A stretch of 64,000 nucleotides of DNA from Nocardia anaemiae NBRC 100462 (GTDB lineage: Bacteria; Actinomycetota; Actinomycetes; Mycobacteriales; Mycobacteriaceae): contig NZ_BDAZ01000068.1 of the NCBI RefSeq assembly GCF_001612725.1, positions 22,525-86,524 of the forward strand, written 5' to 3'. Of this stretch, positions 57,792 to 64,000 are shown one piece after another. The position numbers were made by a program, and so were the translations under genes. The notes below the pieces were generated by a model. The model ran no database searches. It was not told the origin of the DNA and saw only the letters and a program-made list of their open reading frames with translations. Each line of letters starts with the position of its first letter. Within the stretch, counting starts at the first letter, position 1.

Positions 57792-59813
57792 TCAGGAGGC
57801 GGTGCGAACCGGGTCGGCAGCCGGGTAGTAGACCTCACGACGCAAGCGTTCCAAGTCCGGCTCCGGCCCTGCGGAAGCGGAGGTTTGCGTATGCCGATCG
57901 CTTTGCGGCACCGACAGCGCCATGTTCGTCACGCTTTCGTAGATCCCCGCGTACTTCTTCCTCAGACCGGACAGGCCGGGAAGGATGCGCAGCAGCACGG
58001 GGATGTAGCGGATCACCGCGTCGAGCTGCGCGCGGTGCTCCGTCAGCTGACGCTGCACCTGCTCGACGGCTTCACTGCGGCTGCAGCCGGTCTCGTGACG
58101 GATGGCCCGGACCAGGTTGTACGGGACTTGGTCGGCCTCGTCCTGATCGACTCCCACCAGGTCGTTCTCCACGAACGCCACAAAGAAGGCGAGTTCCTCA
58201 AGACGGCGGAACACGGGATGGCTGCGCAGTGTCGGCGGCAGTTCGAGGTCGTGGTACACCTCCAATAAGGCGATCGCGACGTCGAACCCACTGGTCGATC
58301 TCCGCAGCGGCAGATAGTCGGCTGTCGGGGGGATGTAGCCGCTGAGGCGATGGTGCGTTTCGCGTTCGGCGGCTTCGAACCATTCCTGGAGGTTGTCGAG
58401 GAACTGTTCTTGCCAGCGGGCGCTGCGGCCCGCACGCAGGCGCGGCCACAAACTCGCCCAGGCCGTCGGGAGCGCGCCGGGCCGCCACGGCTTCTCCGGG
58501 TCCTGGCGCAGTGTTGCCACCAAGCCGCGCCTCAGGGCGGTGATGGCTTCCGGCTCCCTCAGCTGCGGATCCTCGAACAGGTCGTCCCACAGAAGACAGA
58601 GCATGCCCAAGCCGACCGCGGTCTGTTCACGGGCCGCGTCCGTTGGAGCGACGGCTGGTGTCACGGCTGCCAGGAGCCCGAATGCTCCTGCCCACCGGCG
58701 GTGGTTCAACTCGGCCTCGGAGGCGGCAAGTCCGGTGTCCACCAACCAATTCCGCACCCATGACATAACGTGCGGCGGGAACTCCTTCCGGCGGCCCCGG
58801 GGTCCCTGCGTCGCGGGTACGGAAACTGCGGGCAGCGGAGTTCGCCGGTCGAGTACGGACCGGGCATAGGCGGTCATCGCGTGGGCCGCGCGTGGGTCGA
58901 CGGCCAACCCGTCGAGCTGTCCGGCGGCCTGATCGATGAATTCGTCGGCCACCGCTTGTGCTTCCTCCACGGCGCCGGAGGCGATGACGAGCTCACGGGC
59001 ACGGGCGGCTTCCTCCCCCGTCATTCCGGCACGCAGCAGTCGGGCGAGGCCTCGGTCACGGGCCGCCGCGCGGATCACGGGCAGGGTGTAGATGCCCTCG
59101 GGCAGATCCGTGTTGACGGGTTTGCCCATCTCTTCGGCGGTCGAGGTCAAATCGAGGATGTCATCACGCAGCTGGTAGGCCAGTCCGAGATATCGGCCGA
59201 ATCGGGCCAGTGCCTCTACTTGATCGTCGGGTCGGCCGACCGCAATCGCGCCTACCCGGCAGGCCAGCGAGAGCAGCGCCGCGGTCTTGCCGTCGCTCGC
59301 GTCCAGGTAGGACTGCTCACTGCGGGAGGCCACATACTGGTCGGCGGCCTCGATGACCATGCCCGCGCACATCTGCTCACCTGTGCTCGCCCCCGCGAGC
59401 GCTTCCCGCCCGCCGAGTTCGGCCAGCATGCGCATGCCCGCGAATAGCGCGGAGTCTCCACCAAGCACCGCGAGATGCGACCCCCACACCGCGTTGGCAC
59501 TGGGGCGGCGGCGACGCTCATAGGCGTGATCGACGATGTCGTCGTGGTAGAGCGAGCCCAGGTGCAGCAACTCCACCGCAGCCGCCGCGCGCACCGCCCG
59601 GTTGTCGGCCGGAGCCGCGGGATCGGTGAGCAGGTAGTACGACAGCAACGTCAACGTGGGCCGGACCAGGCGGCGAGAGGTGTCAGGCCCTTCGTCGGTG
59701 AGGGCGGTCAGTTCCGGCCTGCCCTGGAACCGTACGGGTCCGAGAACGTCACGGACGCGGTCCAAGTCCGCATCCAGATATGGGAAGACAGCCGAATCGA
59801 TTTCACTTGGCAC
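57792..59813 (-). CDS. Bifunctional prenyl-diphosphate synthase / class I terpene synthase, copy 2
   Basis: A 673-residue paralogue of the chimera at 54293, collinear over its whole length; the first 90 residues show only about ten differences. The prenyl-transferase half is intact (DDIVD at 91-95, DDILD in YQLRDDILDLTSTAEEMGKPVN). The cyclase half has altered metal motifs: DDLFE in place of DDLFD, NDLVGVDQDE in place of NDLVSLDRDE (Gly for the metal-binding Ser), and terminal DRH in place of DRY. So it may cyclise differently, or weakly. GTG start with CAGGAG. Transcribed toward the exporter genes. Confidence 0.85.
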   Translation of the reverse strand: MPSEIDSAVFPYLDADLDRVRDVLGPVRFQGRPELTALTDEGPDTSRRLVRPTLTLLSYYLLTDPAAPADNRAVRAAAAVELLHLGSLYHDDIVDHAYERRRRPSANAVWGSHLAVLGGDSALFAGMRMLAELGGREALAGASTGEQMCAGMVIEAADQYVASRSEQSYLDASDGKTAALLSLACRVGAIAVGRPDDQVEALARFGRYLGLAYQLRDDILDLTSTAEEMGKPVNTDLPEGIYTLPVIRAAARDRGLARLLRAGMTGEEAARARELVIASGAVEEAQAVADEFIDQAAGQLDGLAVDPRAAHAMTAYARSVLDRRTPLPAVSVPATQGPRGRRKEFPPHVMSWVRNWLVDTGLAASEAELNHRRWAGAFGLLAAVTPAVAPTDAAREQTAVGLGMLCLLWDDLFEDPQLREPEAITALRRGLVATLRQDPEKPWRPGALPTAWASLWPRLRAGRSARWQEQFLDNLQEWFEAAERETHHRLSGYIPPTADYLPLRRSTSGFDVAIALLEVYHDLELPPTLRSHPVFRRLEELAFFVAFVENDLVGVDQDEADQVPYNLVRAIRHETGCSRSEAVEQVQRQLTEHRAQLDAVIRYIPVLLRILPGLSGLRKKYAGIYESVTNMALSVPQSDRHTQTSASAGPEPDLERLRREVYYPAADPVRTAS

Positions 59814-59820
59814 GAGGGCA

Positions 59821-59896
59821 CTCCTGACTGGTTACACCGGTCATCTGCAACACCGTTGGTCAATGGAATTGGACACCAATTCGCGCGGAAGATGTT
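59821..59896 (-). promoter_or_regulatory. Leader block shared by the two terpene genes, copy 2
   Basis: On the minus strand a 76-base block matching 54211-54285, with the same AACAnnTT-CGCGCG start, TGGTGTC core and CAGTCAGGAG end. Here the core is a clean dyad, AATTGG-TGT-CCAATT, which copy 1 has lost on one side. Another dyad, ACCAA-AA-TTGGT, lies just upstream. Confidence 0.65.
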
Positions 59897-60068
59897 GGTA
59901 TCGACCAATTTTGGTGCCTAGTGCGGGAGTGATGCCGGGTGGGAGCGCTGTGGCGGGCAGAGCCGCCGCGATTGTTCCACAGCGGAAGCCGCATTCCACT
60001 TTGCCTCCGCCACAGGGGGTTTGGTTTGACCACGCAGCGTGAGTCGATGGGCGGGTGATCGTTGTTCG

Positions 60069-60533
60069 CTACGGTGATTCGGTATCTGCGGGTGTGGTCG
60101 GTGTCGAGGTGATCAGTCGCAGCAGCGTGTTCAGGTCGTGACGCTGGCGTGGGCTGAGTACGTCGAGTGGGGGCACGGTGCTGAAGGCGAGGTCTTCCAG
60201 TGTTTGCCGGATGTGCTTGCCGGTGGCGGTCAAGGTGAGCAGACGTGCTCGCCGATCGGTTTGGTGCGGCTGCTTGCGAAGTAGGCCCTGAGACTCCAGA
60301 CGGTCGACGGTTCCCGAAGTGTTGGACAGGTCCGCGCCCAATCGTGCCGACAGCTCCTTGAGGGTGAGGGGGTCGGCGAGTTCGCGCAGCACCTTCGCTT
60401 GCACCGGCGTCACGCCCGCCTGGGCTGTGGCTGCGGCGAAGTGGGTGCGCACCAGCCCCACCGCCTGCTGGAGGGCTTGGACCAGCTCGGCGTTGCTGGG
60501 GTTCTCGTCGGAGCCGGTCGGTTGCTGACTCAT
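60069..60533 (-). CDS. MarR family transcriptional regulator
   Basis: A 154-residue winged-helix regulator. The DNA-binding region is GVTPVQAKVLRELADPLTLKELSARLGADLSNTSGTVDRLESQGLLRKQPHQTDRRARLLTLTATG, with the wing in the DRRARLL part. The N- and C-terminal helices form the dimer. Divergent from an SDR gene, with two near-identical 16-bp palindromes between them, so it is probably autoregulated and controls the SDR. Start ATG 60533 with GGTGAG upstream. Confidence 0.9.
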   Translation of the reverse strand: MSQQPTGSDENPSNAELVQALQQAVGLVRTHFAAATAQAGVTPVQAKVLRELADPLTLKELSARLGADLSNTSGTVDRLESQGLLRKQPHQTDRRARLLTLTATGKHIRQTLEDLAFSTVPPLDVLSPRQRHDLNTLLRLITSTPTTPADTESP

Positions 60534-60565
60534 GTTTCTCACCGTAGCCGCGTCCCAAGACTTGG

Positions 60566-60581
60566 TGGTGGTTGACCACCA
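60566..60581. promoter_or_regulatory. MarR operator, copy 1
   Basis: TGGTGGT-TG-ACCACCA, a perfect 7+7 dyad, 32 bp upstream of the MarR start. Confidence 0.7.
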
Positions 60582-60600
60582 TATCTCGCTGTGCATAAAG

Positions 60601-60616
60601 TAGTGGTAGACCACCA
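60601..60616. promoter_or_regulatory. MarR operator, copy 2
   Basis: TAGTGGTAGACCACCA is 14 of 16 identical to copy 1, with centres 35 bp apart. It lies 50 bp before the SDR start. Confidence 0.65.
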
Positions 60617-60666
60617 CTATTTCGATCCAGCGCTCCCGGAACACAACCAACGCGAGAGGAACGCGC

Positions 60667-61521
60667 ATGGACAAGCATTGCGTCGTTGTCACCGGAAGTA
60701 CCCGCGGTCTCGGATTCGCTTTGGCCGATGCGTTTCTCGCGGCGGGCTGCGCGGTCGTGGTGTCGGGGCGAACCGAAACCGCGGTCGGCGAATGCATCGA
60801 GACGCTGCGCTCGACACACCCGAACGCAAGCGTCGCGGGTTTTGCGGCCGATGTCAGCCGAATCGAGGACGTCGAGTGCCTATTCGCTACCGCCACAGCC
60901 GCTTTCGGCCGCGTCGACCTGTGGATCAACAATGCCGGACTCGGCCGACACCCCGCACCTCTGGCCGAACTGACAGCGACGGAGATAGCCGACGTCGTAG
61001 CGGCGAATCTCACCGGCACCATGAACGGCTGCGTCGTCGCGCTAGCCGGAATGCGAAAGCAGCAGACACCCGGCCAGATCTTCAACACCGAAGGCTTCGG
61101 AAGTAACGGCATGAAGCGCAACGGCATGGCGGTCTACGGCGCCACCAAGCAGGCCATCCGCTATTTCACCCGCTCGATGATCAACGAGGTCGCAGGCGGT
61201 CCGATTTGCGTAGGCACCATCATTCCCGGCATCGTCGTCAGCGACATGCTGGCCGACCAATACCGCGCGGCCTCCCCCCGCAGACGCGAACTCTACTCAG
61301 CCTTCGCCGACCTACCCGAAACCATTGCGGCAGATCTCGTTCCACGGCTACTCGAAAACCAGGAACACGGGGCCGTCATTTCCTGGTTGTCACCGGCCGA
61401 CATGATCGGACGGATGCTTCGATCCAAGTACAAGAAGCGCGGACTGTTGGCGGCACTTGATATTCCATCGGAGGACAGCGAGCGCGTCGGCAGTGGTGCT
61501 CCGGGTTCGACGAGGTCGTGA
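60667..61521 (+). CDS. Short-chain dehydrogenase/reductase
   Basis: A 284-residue classical SDR. The cofactor motif is VVTGSTRGLGFALADAF, followed by NNAGLGRHP and the catalytic Tyr-x-x-x-Lys in MAVYGATKQAIRYFTRS; the usual active-site Ser position reads NTEGFGSNG, with no obvious Ser at the standard spot, which is unusual. The C-terminal 60 residues are hydrophobic and basic (MIGRMLRSKYKKRGLLAAL). GAGAGGAACGCGC precedes the ATG. Diverges from the MarR gene. It may modify the terpene products nearby or have an unrelated role under MarR control. Confidence 0.85.
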   Translation: MDKHCVVVTGSTRGLGFALADAFLAAGCAVVVSGRTETAVGECIETLRSTHPNASVAGFAADVSRIEDVECLFATATAAFGRVDLWINNAGLGRHPAPLAELTATEIADVVAANLTGTMNGCVVALAGMRKQQTPGQIFNTEGFGSNGMKRNGMAVYGATKQAIRYFTRSMINEVAGGPICVGTIIPGIVVSDMLADQYRAASPRRRELYSAFADLPETIAADLVPRLLENQEHGAVISWLSPADMIGRMLRSKYKKRGLLAALDIPSEDSERVGSGAPGSTRS

Positions 61522-61699
61522 TTCCGTTGAGAGCGACCTCCAATCGCCCCTGGTGGGAGCAAGTGATCGCGGACAAGGGTGAACCCAAGCGAGAAGGCCC
61601 CGCCACCAGTGCATTCGCGTGGGATGGGCTTTGTGTTGCGGCGGAGCGGCAGTCGCTCCGGGGTGGACCTGGGTATTTGGATGTGCCGTCATGAAATTG

Positions 61700-61738
61700 C
61701 AACGGCCTCAGTCCATTACGGGTGGACTGAGGCCGTTG
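61700..61738. terminator. Hairpin between convergent genes
   Basis: A perfect 15-bp stem (61700-61714 with 61724-61738), 9-base loop. On the minus strand it is followed by an AATTT stretch, so it should end the XRE/DUF397 transcript; on the + strand it lies well past the SDR. Confidence 0.75.
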
Positions 61739-61756
61739 GCTGTGGTCGGGGGGCTG

Positions 61757-61972
61757 TTACGGGGTGGGGTGGGTGAATTCACCGCACCGTACGTCCGCTG
61801 CGAAGGCATCCCACTCGCCGGGGGCGAATACCAGTGCTGGGCCGGTTGGGTTTTTCGAGTCGCGGACGCCGACTCTGCCTTCGGCGAGCCAGGCCACCTC
61901 GACGCATTGCGCGGCGCTTTCGCTGTAGCTGCTCTTGAACCAGGTCACCCTGGATAGGTCAACGTTCACCAC
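61757..61972 (-). CDS. DUF397 domain protein
   Basis: A 71-residue protein with the complete DUF397 pattern: TWFKSSYSESAAQCVEVA, GRVGVRDSKNPTGPALVFAPGEWDAF. Such proteins are nearly always paired with XRE/DUF5753 regulators in actinomycetes and probably act as their partner or antagonist. The start overlaps the end of the XRE gene by 14 nt. Confidence 0.92.
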   Translation of the reverse strand: MVNVDLSRVTWFKSSYSESAAQCVEVAWLAEGRVGVRDSKNPTGPALVFAPGEWDAFAADVRCGEFTHPTP

Positions 61973-62867
61973 GCTCGTGCTCCTTCGCCACCTGCCGCAG
62001 CAGGCTTCTGCTTTCTACCTCGCCTAGACAGGTGTCCTCGATGGCTGTAGCAAGCTCGACATAGTGCCGAACTTCGTCGGGCTTTTCGAGGTACACGTCC
62101 TGAGCAGCTCCGCCTTCTATGAATACCACGGTGGGTTCGACGGGTTCCCCTGTCGCGGTTCGGTCGAACTCGAGGATGATGAACGAGCCACGAGGTATTC
62201 CCCACGTCAGCCCTGCGCTGTACGGCTGTATTCGCAAGGTGATGTTGGGCCGCTTCGACATCTCGGCGAGGTGCCTCAGCTGAGCGGCCATGATTCTCGG
62301 GCTGCCGATCACCCGGTACAGCACCGAAACGTGTAGCAGAACGTTCAGGTGGACTGGATTCGTTCTACGAGTGACGAGGGCTTGTCGTTTCATTCGATGT
62401 TCGACGCGCCGGTCGACGTCATCGGGGCTGGTGAATCCGGGGAACGCGGCGATGATCGCTCGTGCATAGTCGCTGGTCTGGAGCAGGCCGGGAATCGTTT
62501 GCTCATGGTAGGTGGTGAGTCGCCGTGCTGCCGCTTCGAGCCCGACATACATGCTGAACGCGGTGCTGAAAAGACCGCCGTAAACGTGATACCAGCTCTT
62601 GGCTCGGGCTTGGGTCGCGAGATCGACTGCGGCGCGGGTATCTTCGCGTCCGACGTCGTACACCTCGCACAGCGCCTGCACATCCTGCCGCTGGACCTTC
62701 TGGATCTGTCCGGTCTCGATGCGCTGCAGCACGGCTCGCGATAGGTCGACCAATTTGGCGGCCTCGGCGATGGTGAATCCGGTTGCTTCGCGTCGATCAC
62801 GAAGGAACCGTCCGAGCTGGCGGCGCGGCAGGGTTGACGATGGGCCATCCTCTTCGGTGCTGGTCAC
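61959..62867 (-). CDS. XRE regulator with DUF5753
   Basis: A 302-residue regulator. The N-terminal helix-turn-helix is RRQLGRFLRDRREATGFTIAEAAKLVDLSRAVLQRIETGQIQKV. The C-terminal DUF5753 domain has YVGLEAAARRLTTYHEQTIPGLLQTSDYARAII, the FIILEF segment and a terminal VYLEKPDEVRHY. This is the regulator type that pairs with DUF397. GTG 62867 has AGGAG six bases upstream; an ATG eight codons earlier has none. A clean dyad lies 55 bp upstream. Confidence 0.9.
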   Translation of the reverse strand: MTSTEEDGPSSTLPRRQLGRFLRDRREATGFTIAEAAKLVDLSRAVLQRIETGQIQKVQRQDVQALCEVYDVGREDTRAAVDLATQARAKSWYHVYGGLFSTAFSMYVGLEAAARRLTTYHEQTIPGLLQTSDYARAIIAAFPGFTSPDDVDRRVEHRMKRQALVTRRTNPVHLNVLLHVSVLYRVIGSPRIMAAQLRHLAEMSKRPNITLRIQPYSAGLTWGIPRGSFIILEFDRTATGEPVEPTVVFIEGGAAQDVYLEKPDEVRHYVELATAIEDTCLGEVESRSLLRQVAKEHERGER

Positions 62868-62921
62868 GGGGGTCTCCTGGAATCGAGTCATATCGGATCG
62901 GAAACTGGGCCTGTCTTCATC

Positions 62922-62938
62922 ACGGAACCGAGTTCCGT
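62922..62938. promoter_or_regulatory. Palindrome upstream of the XRE gene
   Basis: ACGGAAC-CGA-GTTCCGT, a perfect 7+7 dyad between the divergent XRE and hypothetical genes. It is a good candidate for the XRE binding site. Confidence 0.55.
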
Positions 62939-63097
62939 TCTGGCGCTTTGGAGCAATCGCATTCGAGTTCTCGTTTCGGCTGGCCGCGAGCAGTTGCTGG
63001 TGCTGTGCTGTGGGCGGCGCTCGAGATGAGAACTGATGAGGCACGAGACCTGCTCGGCCGCCACCCACCATAATCCATCGACCGAAGGGGCGGAGCG

Positions 63098-63466
63098 ATG
63101 ATGAACAAGCAAGTGGCAGAACGAGATACCGGGCGATTCGACACGCCGAAAGCTGTCGGATTCGTGCGCGGTGACGTGTCCGGGCTCGCCGCACCACGGC
63201 ATGCGAGCGCAGTGATGCAGCACGCCGGGCTACTGGGCTATCAGTACGTGTATACGATTCGGCCGCCGCAGGACACTGCCGATCCGATCGGGTACGCCCT
63301 CGGCATCGCGGCCGGGCTCGGTGTGGCCGCGATCGTGGTCTACGACCTGGCGCAGGTCGATGATCAACCGGCGCGGGTCTGTGAGGACTTCGATCTCGAA
63401 ACCGTCTGTCCCGCAACGACCTGGGCGCGGGCCGCGCACCCAGCGATTGAGACGGGGGCGGCCTGA
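63098..63466 (+). CDS. Hypothetical protein, Nocardia accessory type
   Basis: A 122-residue protein. Its start GFVRGDVSGLAAPRHASAVMQHAGLLGYQYVYTIRPP and later AAIVVYDLAQVDDQPARVCEDFDLETVCP resemble the N-terminal catalytic-domain fold of serine recombinases (a beta-strand with a Ser-Gly, then parallel strands), but the recombinase active-site motifs are not clear and no DNA-binding domain follows. GGAG precedes the ATG. Stop overlaps the next gene (TGATG). Confidence 0.6.
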   Translation: MMNKQVAERDTGRFDTPKAVGFVRGDVSGLAAPRHASAVMQHAGLLGYQYVYTIRPPQDTADPIGYALGIAAGLGVAAIVVYDLAQVDDQPARVCEDFDLETVCPATTWARAAHPAIETGAA

Positions 63467-63795
63467 TGCGCGAGGACACGATCGTCACGCCGCCGAGGGT
63501 TTGCGGACAGGCCGATATCGAGTTGGCGCACGAGCAGATGCGCACGCATCGCGCCTGCCGGATCGGGCGGTGCGTGTGGAAGGCGGCGGCGTATTACACG
63601 CTGGTCGATGCGGGTCGACTTGCGCCACAGTCGTTGACGCCGCGTGAGCGTGCCGCCGCGAGGAGGCTCGAGTTCCCACCGCTCGACAGCCAGGTGCATG
63701 TGGGCGGTGGGCCGACGTTGCGAACCCTGCGTGAGGTGCTGGACAAACTCAACGAACTAACGATCCCTGGCGCGGACGGCGGTGGCCACGGGTAG
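63466..63795 (+). CDS. Hypothetical protein, coupled to the previous gene
   Basis: A 109-residue protein starting MREDTIVTPPRVCGQADIEL, with RIGRCVWKAAAYYTLVDAGRLAP (helical) and a C-terminal RTLREVLDKLNEL helix. Its Cys residues (RVCGQ, RACRIGRC) could bind metal. Co-translated with the upstream gene; function unknown. Confidence 0.6.
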   Translation: MREDTIVTPPRVCGQADIELAHEQMRTHRACRIGRCVWKAAAYYTLVDAGRLAPQSLTPRERAAARRLEFPPLDSQVHVGGGPTLRTLREVLDKLNELTIPGADGGGHG

Positions 63796-63805
63796 TCGGC
63801 CCCGG

Positions 63806-64000
63806 ATGAGCGAGCATCGCACCGAGGTGGACGGCTGGCAGGCGATCTGGCGGATCGAAAAATGCTGCATTCGAATGATGTTGGTGCGCAATCTATCCGA
63901 ATCGACGCCGCTGATGTCTGTGCTGAGCCCGGCTGCCGCGCCGGATCTGGTGCAGGTCCGCGACCGTTTCCCGGAACTGGCGCGGTTGTGGGATGCGGTG
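63806..64000 (+). CDS. Hypothetical protein (cut by window end)
   Basis: An open frame from ATG 63806 to the window edge, 65 codons, starting MSEHRTEVDGWQAIWRIEK. It has CCIRMMLVRNLSES and a PDLVQVRDRFPELARLW helix. No family is recognised; it may belong to the same unit as the two genes before it. Confidence 0.5.
   Translation, partial: MSEHRTEVDGWQAIWRIEKCCIRMMLVRNLSESTPLMSVLSPAAAPDLVQVRDRFPELARLWDAV

Noticed and set aside
1..64000. Mobile elements, tRNA or rRNA genes
   Set aside because: No transposase, integrase, attachment-site repeat, tRNA cloverleaf or rRNA segment was recognised; the recombinase-like similarity at 63098-63466 lacks catalytic motifs.

Overview
The window is high-GC actinobacterial chromosome, very probably Nocardia or a close relative in the Mycobacteriales. 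Evidence: two gene orders that match the Mycobacterium tuberculosis blocks Rv2249c-Rv2252 and Rv2448c-Rv2439c, an EspG-type ESX locus, an XRE/DUF397 pair, a PknK-type kinase, and many GTG starts and 1-4 nt gene overlaps. No rRNA, tRNA, complete insertion sequence or CRISPR array was seen.

Layout. 1-6.6 kb: end of a TetR regulator, a GNAT acetyltransferase, then glycerol/lipid genes (glpD and its TetR, divergent from an AGPS-like flavoprotein and a diacylglycerol kinase) with a 35-bp dyad between them. 6.8-19.2 kb: a conserved housekeeping run valS-folC-DUF4233-ndk-rne-rplU-rpmA-obg-proB with terminators and structured leaders. 19.3-22.4 kb: a small ESX locus (espG, a short helical protein, a WxG/PPE-like protein with a long Pro-rich repeat tail) abutting a wrecked vapBC toxin-antitoxin pair.

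22.6-33.6 kb: a tightly coupled biosynthetic operon that I cannot match to a described pathway: PEP-synthase-like phosphotransferase, FAAL-type AMP ligase fused to a nucleotidyltransferase motif, ACP, thioester-reductase-like SDR, a divergent nucleoside-diphosphate-kinase-like protein, an AfsA-type (A-factor) hotdog protein, a nitroreductase-like flavoprotein and a UbiA membrane prenyltransferase. 33.6-41.9 kb: a secreted Ig-like protein, a MerR regulator, a mymA-like operon (hydrolase, SDR, ferritin-like protein, Baeyer-Villiger-type monooxygenase) behind a perfect inverted repeat, a 2-hydroxyacid dehydrogenase and a LigD-type primase-polymerase. 42-54 kb: RecQ helicase, membrane protein, RtcB, a DsbA-like protein, a split FluG-like pair (glutamine-synthetase-like plus amidohydrolase), and a PknK-type kinase/MalT-like ATPase.

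54.2-61.5 kb: a terpene locus. Two paralogous chimeras (N-terminal prenyl-diphosphate synthase, C-terminal class I terpene synthase) flank a two-gene ABC exporter and share a duplicated leader; a MarR/SDR divergent pair with twin palindromic operators follows. 61.7-64 kb: XRE/DUF397 pair and three Nocardia-style hypothetical genes, the last cut by the window end.

The two strongest candidates for undescribed biology are the FAAL-nucleotidyltransferase/AfsA operon and the paired prenyltransferase-terpene synthase chimeras with their exporter. Functions are read from motifs and gene context; no database search was possible.
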